Position numbers and translations under genes: made by a program
In this document: one piece after another, positions 55,708 through 64,000 of the stretch
How the letters are laid out: the number at the start of each line of letters is the position of its first letter
Numbering within the stretch: position 1 is the first letter of the stretch
NCBI RefSeq assembly: GCF_905171765.1
Contig: NC_053392.1
Span: 451,520,722 to 451,584,721 of the forward strand
Source: Bufo bufo
Taxonomy: Eukaryota > Chordata > Amphibia > Anura > Bufonidae
Direction: 5' to 3'
Length of the DNA stretch: 64,000 bases
Notes under the pieces: generated by a model
Database searches by the model: none
What the model saw: only the letters and a program-made list of their open reading frames with translations
Told to the model about the DNA's origin: nothing

Positions 55708-56016
55708 CCTCAGGGCTCATGCACGCGAACATATGTATTTTGCGGTCTGCAATAAATATGAATGACATCCGTGTGCATTCCGTATTTTGCAGAACGGAAC
55801 AGCTGACCCCCAATAGAACAGTACTATACTTGTCCGTAATGCGGACAATAATAGGACATGTTCTATTTTTTTGCAAAATGGACATACGGAAACTGAATGC
55901 ACACGGAGTAACTTTTTTGTGGACCCATTGAAATGAATGTTTCCGCATACAGTCTGCAAAAAAAAAAACGGAACAGACACTAAAAGAAAATACGTTTGTG
56001 TGCTTGCGACCTTAGA
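55708..56016. mobile_element. Foldback MITE with GGGCTCATGCAC end
   Basis: The left end 'agggctcatgcacgcgaaca' pairs with the inverse-like 'tgtgtgcttgcgacctta' at the right. Inner arms pair 'gaatgcacacgg' with 'ccgtgtgcattc'. Possibly Harbinger-like; target duplication not clear. Confidence 0.6.
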
Positions 56017-56225
56017 TACATAGCCCAGACGCCTTTGACGCCTGATTGGTCCCTTGCCAGCAGCCCCCGTGTCTCCTCTGTCTGGGAGAACAGAGGCTCT
56101 GGGGCTGTGACAATTTATAGTGTCACAGCCTCCTGTAAAAGTTACTGCTCACCTGGGCTTGCAGTTACACACAGGTGCATGAAGAGGTTATGCTTTTAAA
56201 CCGATGTGTTAATATACCCTTAGAG

Positions 56226-56410
56226 TAAGGTTTCTCAATTCCGGTCCACAGGACCCACCTACGAGTCATGTTTTCAGGATTTCTTTAGTATTGAGTATGT
56301 GATATAATTGGTGTCCATGCATCAGGATTTACCACAGGTATTCATTCTGTGGGATATTCTCAAATCCTGACCGGTAGGTGGGTTCCGAGGACTGGAGTTG
56401 AGAAACCCTG
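56226..56410. mobile_element. hAT MITE with CCTTAGRG duplication
   Basis: Left end TAAGGTTTCTCAATTCCGG and right end GGAGTTGAGAAACCCTG are inverse-like. CCTTAGAG (56218-56225) and CCTTAGGG (56411-56418) flank it, one mismatch. It is inserted at the edge of the next foldback. Confidence 0.75.
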
Positions 56411-56412
56411 CC

Positions 56413-56628
56413 TTAGGGCTCGTTCACACGAACGTTTTTTGCGTTCTGTAAATGGGCCGTATTTGGAGTTCCTTATACGATCCGTATAGGGAACCATTCA
56501 TTTCAATGGGTTCGCAAAAGATGCGGACAGCACTCAGTGTGCTGTCCGCATCCGTTGCTCCGTTCCATGGCCCCGCAAAAATTATGAGGCATGTCCTATT
56601 CTTGTCCGTTTTGCTGTGGCACCCTCCG
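56413..56628. mobile_element. Truncated foldback MITE with GGGCTCGTTCAC end
   Basis: TTAGGGCTCGTTCACACGAA at the left end. Internal palindrome 'gcggacagcac...gtgctgtccgc' at 56523-56550. The right end is absent. Confidence 0.6.
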
Positions 56629-58419
<1,791 letters not shown>

Positions 58420-58852
58420 GGCTACTTTCACACTAGCGTTCGGGTGTCCGCTCGTGCGCTCCGTTTGAAGGGGCTCACGAGCGGTCCTGAACGCAGCCGT
58501 CCGGCCCCAATGCATTCTCAGTGGAGGCGGATCCACTGAGAATGCATCCGCCTGCCAGCGCTCAGCCTCCGCTCAGTGAGCGGACACCTGAACGCTGCTT
58601 GCAGCGTTCGGGTGTCCGCCTGGCCGTGCGGAGGCGAGCGGATCCGTCCAGACTTATAATGGAAGTCAATGGGGACGGATCCGCTTGAAGATGACACCAT
58701 ATGGCTCAGGCTACTTTCAGACTTAGAAAATTTTCTAAGTTATAATGCAGACGGATCCGTTCTGAACGGATGCAAACGTCTGCATTATAGGAGCGGATCC
58801 GTCTGATGAAACATCAGACGGACCCGCTCCGAACGCTAGTGTGAAAGTAGCC
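58420..58852. mobile_element. Foldback MITE, Harbinger-like family, best copy
   Basis: TAA at 58417-58419 and 58853-58855. Tips GGCTACTTTCACACTAGCGT and the exact inverse. Several inner palindromes: 'cattctcagtggaggcggatccactgagaatg' type at 58511-58544, and 'gtctgatgaaacatcagac'. 433 bp. Confidence 0.88.
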
Positions 58853-59389
58853 TAACCCAGTATGTGTTTCATAACAATAAAAAAAATCATCAATTTACAG
58901 TTAAGTAATTATTTTGTTATTGATATACTAGTCACTATGATATAATAATGCGGGCATTTTTGGCCACAGCAGTACCTATGATGATTTTTTTATGCTATTT
59001 TTCTTGTGGGGAAAGGAGGGTGATTTGAATTTTTAGATATATTTTTTTATATTTTTAAAAAGCTTTTAACTTTTTTTTTTGTGGGGGGGCCCCCAAGTGG
59101 ACCTCAGCATGCTTTCATTAGATTGCAATTTGTATAAAGTAATTACATTTTATCCATTGCAATATACAAAGATCGGTATTTTACAATTCAGTGCTGCCAC
59201 CTACAGGCTTGAATTGTAATATACCAGCAATAAGCCTCGAAGCCTAGTACAGGGTTTGGCTTATTATAGTAATGTTTTAACATCTAATGTGCCTGGGTTT
59301 AGGTAATAAACACATTAACCATGAATGATTCCAGCACAGATCCTAGTAGACACACCAATTCTAAGATTAGATTTTAGTTTGGACAGATA
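58853..59389. other. URB2 intron, AT-rich, gene-free
   Basis: Includes a T-run tract and an inverted-repeat-like block around 'gattgcaatttgtataaa' and 'ccattgcaatatacaaa'. No gene. Confidence 0.45.
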
Positions 59390-59593
59390 TTAAAGTGCGT
59401 CTGTCACCAGAACTATTGTAGTGAACCAGCTGACCTGCAACATGTAGACATTTCAGCAGAAGCTAGCAGTTTTGGTCACATCGCCACCTATGGATTTATT
59501 TCTGAGAAAACTGAACTTTAAATATATGACCTGCTCACATTTTGAAGGCCAGCCTGTATCACTACAATGATTCTAGTGACAGAAGGCCTTTAA
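59390..59593. mobile_element. TTAA-flanked MITE, 204 bp
   Basis: TTAAAGTGCGTCTGTCACCAG at left and 'tctagtgacagaaggcctttaa' at right are inverse-like. Inner arms 'actattgtagtgaac' and 'cactacaatgat' pair. Lies 186 bp before the last URB2 exon. Confidence 0.75.
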
Positions 59594-59779
59594 TATACTG
59601 TACATATCAATGTAAAGCATGAACTATTTTCGAAGACTTTTGCAAACTGATCTCCACACAATAAGTTTTTTATTTTTATATTAGGGTAATAGTTTTCCTG
59701 CCTTTAAAAAAATAACTCTTTATCCACTTTATTTAGCATTGTCACCTTTGTAACACTTTCTTCTTTTGTTTTCATGTAG

Positions 59780-59977
59780 GTGACGCTTCAGCCTGAAGTA
59801 AAAAAGTATTTGACAGAAGGGATCTTTCATATCTTAGATATATGTATTGATCGTGATATTAAATTCTTAAATACATCCTTCCAGATTGGAGCACGAGAAA
59901 TGTTTAAAGAAATATATTGCGAATATTCTTCCCACTACAGAACAAGGAATCAAAAAGAAGAGAAATATACAGTATAA
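59780..59977 (+). CDS. URB2: URB2 last coding exon and stop
   Basis: The exon starts after the acceptor ATGTAG (59774-59779), preceded by a pyrimidine-rich tract, in phase 0. It encodes VTLQPEVKKYLTEGIFHILD, then ICIDRDIKFLNTSFQIGAR, EMFKEIYCEYSSHYRTRNQ and KEEKYTV, and ends with TAA at 59975-59977. The helical 'EGIFHILDICIDRD' segment and the basic end are typical of the Urb2 C-terminus. With the three upstream exons the visible protein is 219 residues, close to the size expected for the C-terminal Urb2 domain; full URB2 proteins in vertebrates are about 1500 residues. A SINE begins directly after the stop, so the 3' untranslated region is repeat-derived. Exon identity is well supported by phase and order. 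Confidence 0.92.
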   Translation: MTLQPEVKKYLTEGIFHILDICIDRDIKFLNTSFQIGAREMFKEIYCEYSSHYRTRNQKEEKYTV

Positions 59978-60120
59978 TGGTGGCTTTATGGTTAGCATTG
60001 AGTATTTGCAGCATTTGGGTGCTGAATTCAAATCCAGGCATGGGCAACATCTGCCTGGAGTTTGTATGTTCCCAATATTTCTGGGGGTACACCACTTATT
60101 GACTTATTGTGTGTGAGATG
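59978..60120 (+). mobile_element. tRNA-derived SINE in the URB2 3' UTR
   Basis: Begins TGGTGGCTTTATGGTTAGCA (A-box-like) and has GAATTCAAATCCAGG (B-box-like) 45 bp on, then 'cctggagtttgtatgttccc'. A similar sequence in inverse orientation lies at 33505-33725. Starts 1 bp after the stop codon. Confidence 0.7.
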
Positions 60121-60128
60121 GGGACATT

Positions 60129-60276
60129 GGGGGAGATTTATCAAACTGGTTAAAGTTTCCACCTTTCATTTTTCACAGCCCCTTTGGAATTTGAAGGTGG
60201 GATCTGATTGGTTGCTATGGGCAACTAAGCCAGTTCTATTTTACACCAGTTTGATAAATATCCTCCGTTATGTCAT
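60129..60276. mobile_element. Foldback MITE with GGGGGAGATTTATCAA end
   Basis: 'gggggagatttatcaaactgg' at the left pairs with 'ccagtttgataaatatcctcc' at the right. The interior 'gattggttgctatgggcaac' is single, not mirrored, so one arm is partly deleted. Within the presumed 3' UTR. Confidence 0.75.
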
Positions 60277-60339
60277 AATGGGGGAGATTTGAGGATCTAG
60301 AATGATGTGAACGGTATCAATTTCTGTATTGTGCTGCAG

Positions 60340-60345
60340 AATAAA
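60340..60345 (+). promoter_or_regulatory. Candidate URB2 poly(A) signal
   Basis: AATAAA, 363 bp after the stop. A second AATAAA lies at 60424-60429. No transcript data, so use is inferred. Confidence 0.45.
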
Positions 60346-60961
60346 CTGAATTCTTGTTTATATACAAGGGATATCTTGTATAACCTTGTTGCTGGGTTAA
60401 AAGGCATTTTCCGAGTTTATGAAAATAAAAAAAATATATAAAAAAAACTCCAGTTGCTTATTATATGATATACTAAAGCTAAATGAGCACCTTGATGTGT
60501 GTTTTGATAAAGCTGAGCTGTCCTCATTTCTCTTATAGCACGCCTCTCCCTGCTCGATCTTTCTTGGGAGCGTCCTCAGTGTGGAAGCAGCTCTTCTCTG
60601 TACCCTTGTACTGTTGCTCCACGCCCAGTACTCCTCCTCCTCCTTATTCTTCCCCGCCCATTACATCATCATTCTAAGCCCAGTACTTCTTGAAGCCTGC
60701 TCAGTCCCTTTCTCATGGTGTAGCATGGGCACCTCTTTTATACACTCTCTAGTGCAGTGTATTTCATCTCCCCACTAGCTTTCCAGTGATTCACAGAACA
60801 GTGCAGCAATTACACACCATAGTTCTTGGTTCATATACTTCTCACAAGCACCTGTATGTGAGATGACAATACTAATGAGAAATACACAGAGTCTGCCTAT
60901 ATTATTATTGGACACTTTCCCTGATCATGTCAATACAGATCTCTGTATTATGTGTATACAT
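60346..60961. other. Gene-free flank after URB2
   Basis: Contains 'gttaaaaggcattttccgag', possibly a TTAA-type MITE end, and CT-rich DNA. No supported gene. Confidence 0.4.
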
Positions 60962-61900
60962 ACAGTGGCCAATTTAAAGCATCAGTGATCCTGGACAGTC
61001 TGTGATGCAACGTGGCATTGGTGGATGGAAGACATGATGTCCCAGATGTGCTCGATTGGATTCAGGTCTGGGGAACAGGCAGGCCAGTCCATACCATCAA
61101 TGCCTTCATCATGCAGGAACTCTTCAGCCACATGAGGCCTAGCATTGTCATGCATCAGAAGGAACCCAGGGCCCACTGCACCTGCATACGGTCTCACAAT
61201 GGGTCTGAAGATCTCATCCCGGTACCTAATGTCAGTCAGGGTACCTCTGGCCAGCACATGGAGAGCTGTGTGGCCCTCCAAAGAAATGCCTCTCCACACC
61301 ATTACTGACCCACTGCCAAACCGGTCATGCTGGAGGATGTTGCAGGCAGCAGAGTGTTCTCCATGGCGTCTCCAGACTCTATTACGTCTGTCACATGTGC
61401 TCAGTGCGAACCTGCTCTCATCCTTGGAAGAGCACAGGGTGCCAATGACAACACTGACTTGTGGACATCGGGCCCCCATACCGCCCTCATGGAGTCTGTT
61501 TCTGACAGTTTGAGCAGACACATGAATACACATGGAGGTCATTTTGCAGGGCTCTGGCACTGCTCCTTGCAGAAAAGGAGGAGGTAGCGGTCCTGTTGCT
61601 GGGTTGTTGCCCTCTTACGGACCTCTCCACATCTCCTGGTGTACTGGCCTGTCTTCTGGTTTCTGATCCATTCTCTGGACACTGTGCTGACAGACACAGC
61701 TAAGCTTCTTGCCACAGCTCACGTCGATGTGCCATCCTAGATGAGCTGCAATACATGAGCAACTTCTGTGGGTTGTAGACACCGCCTCATGCTACCTCTA
61801 GGGGTGAGAGCAATGACAAAATGCAAAAGTGACCAAAACAGCCAAAAAGGATGAGAACAGAAATGGTCTGTGGTCAACACCTGCAAAACCACTCCTTTGT
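60962..61900 (-). mobile_element. Tc1-like transposon, truncated
   Basis: The left end is 'tacagtggccaatttaaagc'; the matching right end is missing, and sequence changes after 'cactcctt' near 61900. Contains a minus-strand transposase remnant. Confidence 0.7.
60982..61790 (-). pseudogene. Tc1 transposase remnant (DD34E)
   Basis: On the minus strand the N-terminal helix-turn-helix (around [14 protein letters not shown], 61640-61700) is followed by SAQTVRNRLHEGGMGARCPQ and an internal deletion. Then come the first Asp box DESRFALSTCDRRNRVWRR, the glycine loop GSGSVMVWRGI, and LLMHDNARPHVAEEF (second Asp). The Glu box is PACSPDLNPIEHIWDIM at about 61040. Spacing fits DD34E with a short gap. Frameshifts follow the Glu box, and the C-terminus is lost. 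It belongs to a different Tc1 lineage from the copies at 590-2232 and 38414-39963. Not functional. Confidence 0.85.
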
Positions 61901-61914
61901 AGGAAGGGGTTAAA

Positions 61915-62220
61915 CGGCTGACATCACAGTACAGATGTCAGCCATTTCAAGCAGAGTGTCAGCAATGTGCTGACACTCTGCTTGCTAAACGCTCGGCCAT
62001 CCTGGAAATTCCAAAATTTAGGTCATTTTGAAGTTTCTGATCCCCGCGGGGGATTGACTTGCGGTTTGCATCGATTGCCGATATGGGGGGGGGGGGGTCA
62101 CAGAACCCCCCTCGGCATTGTCCCAGGGTGCCTGCTGATTGATTTCAGCAGGCATCCAGTTCCGATCACCGCACGGCGGTGATCGGAAATACACAGTGTC
62201 CGTAAGAGGTAAAGTCCCAT
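61915..62220. repeat. Hairpin-rich repeat related to 52980-53200
   Basis: 'gcagagtgtcagcaatgtgctgacactctgc' is a short perfect hairpin at 61952-61982. 'ccgatcaccgcacggcggtgatcgg' (62162-62186) is another; 'gtatttccgatcaccgccgc' at 53016-53035 is its relative. Non-coding. Confidence 0.65.
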
Positions 62221-62259
62221 TTCACTTTCAGTCATTTTTATATAGGGGATACACAGTGG

Positions 62260-62575
62260 CATTGTGAGGGGGGTGCGGGCCTCAACGGGTGACACCAGTC
62301 TGATGGGGTGTCACCCGCCGGACCAAAGTTCCCAACACCACTAGCACCCGCCCTCTTGTACTTGTGTCGCTGATCTGATCCTCTACTTGCCGGCTGCGCG
62401 GGCATGAGTTCAGTCACTAAGGCGCGCAATCCTGCGAGACCCGTAACCTCCCGCGGTGGGTCTCACGGGATCACTCGCCGCAGGACGGGATTGCGCGCCG
62501 AAGACACTGAACTTAACTGAACTCATGCTCACGCAGCCGGCAAGTACAGACTGTACAGGATCAGCGACACATAAT
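62260..62575. repeat. GC-rich foldback
   Basis: 'acttgccggctgcgcgggca' (62386) pairs with 'tgctcacgcagccggcaagt' (62527), and 'ggcgcgcaatcctgcgagac' (62421) with 'cgggattgcgcgcc' (62486). Centre near 62460. It resembles an inverted-repeat MITE without clear tips. Confidence 0.65.
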
Positions 62576-63130
62576 AGAGGGCAGTCTGGGGGCAAAATTA
62601 ACTAGTGTGGGGGCAAATTTACTTAGTGTGGGGGCAAATTACTTAGTGGGGGGCAGTGTGGCAGGCAAACTACATAATGGAGGGCAGTGTGAGGGCAAAA
62701 TTACTTAGTGTGGGGGAAAATTACATAATGGAGGGCAGTGTGGGGGCAAATAACAATGGATGGAGCAAATTACTTAATGTGGGGCAGTGTGAGGGCAGAT
62801 TACATGATGTGAGTCAGTGTGGAGGGCAAATTAATTAATGTGGGGCAGGGTGGTGGGGGCAAATTACATAATGTGAGGCAGTGTGGGGGCAAATTACATA
62901 ATGGGGGGCAAATCATATAATGGGGGCAGTGTCGGGGCAAATTACATAATGTGAGGCAGTGTGGGGGCAAATTACATAATCTGGGGCAGTGTGGGGGAAT
63001 ATTACTTCATGTGGGGCAGTGTAGGGGGTCATATTACTTCATGTGGGGCAGTGTAGGGGGTCATATTACTTCATGTGGGGCAGTGTAGGGGGTCATATTA
63101 CTTAATGTGGGGCAGTGTATGGGGCAGTAT
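62576..63130. repeat. G-rich ~29-30-bp minisatellite
   Basis: About 18 units with 'ggggcagtgtgggggcaaat' and 'tacataatgt', diverging to 'gtagggggtcatattacttc' at the right end. G-runs recur each unit. Confidence 0.88.
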
Positions 63131-64000
63131 TACTAATGAGGGCATTCTAGAAGGGAATTACTATTGGTGGGACGAGGAGGAGGACTATTACTATGGGGTG
63201 CTATTATTTCTTCAGGATAGTATTTGTGGTATTGGGGCCAAAGCACAGTGAGCAGCAGAATAACACTGTGGGGACTCCAGGTTGGGGGATGATGATAGAA
63301 AAGTGGGGACACTAAGATGTCTGTGTGTCACACTCTGCAGAGACGAGGAGTGGCTGAAAGAAGTATCTGGACCAAATGGAGAAGATGATGACAGAGAAGA
63401 TCTACATTGGAGGAGACGTCACCTGGGAGGCCCTGGATGTAAGAGGTACGTGCTGCTGTATATCAAGTACAGCAAAATGTGGGGGAGGGGGGGGACTTAG
63501 AGAATTGGACCATATTCATTAGGGCTGTATATATAGTGTATTTATGTATGTGTACCATGTATATGGTGTATTTATGTGTATGTGTGTTGGATATATATGG
63601 TGTATGTGTCGTGACGCCGCACGTCCGCCGTTGAGTAGGGAACCTGTTCTTAAAAATTTTAATCCCACCCCTGTCCGTTGGCGATCTGTCTGCTTAGCAC
63701 CCCCCTCTATCTACGTCAGCAGTCTGTTTACTATCCAAACCGCCTCCCGTTACCTCTTGGGTCGGTTGGCAGGCTCAGTGAAGGCACGTCCGTGGCGGCA
63801 GGGCGGAGCTGGATGGACGTTCCCTACGTGACTCATCCCGAGGGGTGTGACACCATTTTCTACCGCACCGGATGAGATCAGCCGTAGCAACGCCACTGGG
63901 GATACATAGGCATCAGTAAGTAAAAACATTCAGGGCTTCGGCCCTGGATGTTTTGTCCTAGGCCCGAATCTACTGCCTGCTGGACCCATATTACTGTACA
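63131..64000. other. Gene-free right edge
   Basis: Mixed DNA with a G-run near 63481-63495, a 'tatatggtgtatttatgtgt'-type tract at 63530-63610, and GC-rich sequence from 63606 starting TGTCGTGACGCCGC. The latter could be the start of an LTR cut by the window edge. Nothing else is supported. Confidence 0.35.

Noticed and set aside
59978..60050. A tRNA gene after URB2
   Set aside because: Only A- and B-box-like motifs are present with no cloverleaf, and the sequence continues as a dispersed repeat. A SINE fits better.

Overview
The window is vertebrate nuclear DNA, most likely from an anuran amphibian with a large, repeat-rich genome. It has one interrupted host gene, GT-AG introns of up to 16 kb, and a dense mix of DIRS, Tc1/mariner, hAT, Penelope-like, L1 and CR1 elements, TTAA-flanked and TAA-flanked foldback elements, solo LTRs and long satellites. 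There is no prokaryotic organisation: no operons, no ribosome-binding sites, no CRISPR arrays. The species is an inference; no marker identifies it.

Host gene: four plus-strand exons (34788-35030, 41629-41719, 57999-58126, 59780-59977) join in phase into 219 codons and a stop. They read as the C-terminal Urb2/Npa2 domain of URB2, a nucleolar ribosome-biogenesis protein. The upstream exons are not seen, so 1-34787 is probably URB2 intron. A SINE begins right after the stop codon and candidate poly(A) signals lie at 60340 and 60424.

Layout. 1-6.8 kb: an unclassified repeat family (called R1 here) with a 395-bp tandem array, an inactivated Tc1 element with long inverted repeats, a second decayed Tc1, and a TTAA foldback element. 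7-13.2 kb: two decayed DIRS elements, one plus (split by a solo LTR with a GTGGT duplication) and one minus (split by a CR1 tail). 13.5-17.1 kb: foldback elements and a 33-bp minisatellite split by a Tc1 derivative that itself carries a hAT MITE. 17.56-20.2 kb: a 2.65-kb (CT)n-AACGCC satellite with higher-order structure. 20.7-21.5 kb: a Penelope-like fragment. 22-31.6 kb: a minus-strand L1 split by a 5.4-kb hAT transposon and a 0.7-kb MITE. 31.8-33.3 kb: R1-like repeats.

In the URB2 introns: CR1 (35.6-36.4 kb); a second unclassified family (R2, 37.8-41.1 kb) holding a 1550-bp mariner with an intact 338-codon DD37E transposase; near-perfect palindromes at 41123-41450 and 42438-43144; an L1 derivative (43741-46877) that lacks reverse transcriptase but has a 16-bp target duplication; another CR1 and an L1 5' portion (48-51.3 kb); a second solo LTR (51405-52516, GGCAG duplication); and AT-rich repeats and foldbacks. 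Beyond URB2: a truncated Tc1 (60.96-61.9 kb), foldbacks and a G-rich minisatellite.

The only likely functional genes are URB2 and, as a selfish gene, the DD37E transposase. The most interesting material is that transposase, the RT-less L1 derivatives, the hAT with compensating frameshifts, the large CT satellite, and a nested insertion record whose target duplications can be read directly.
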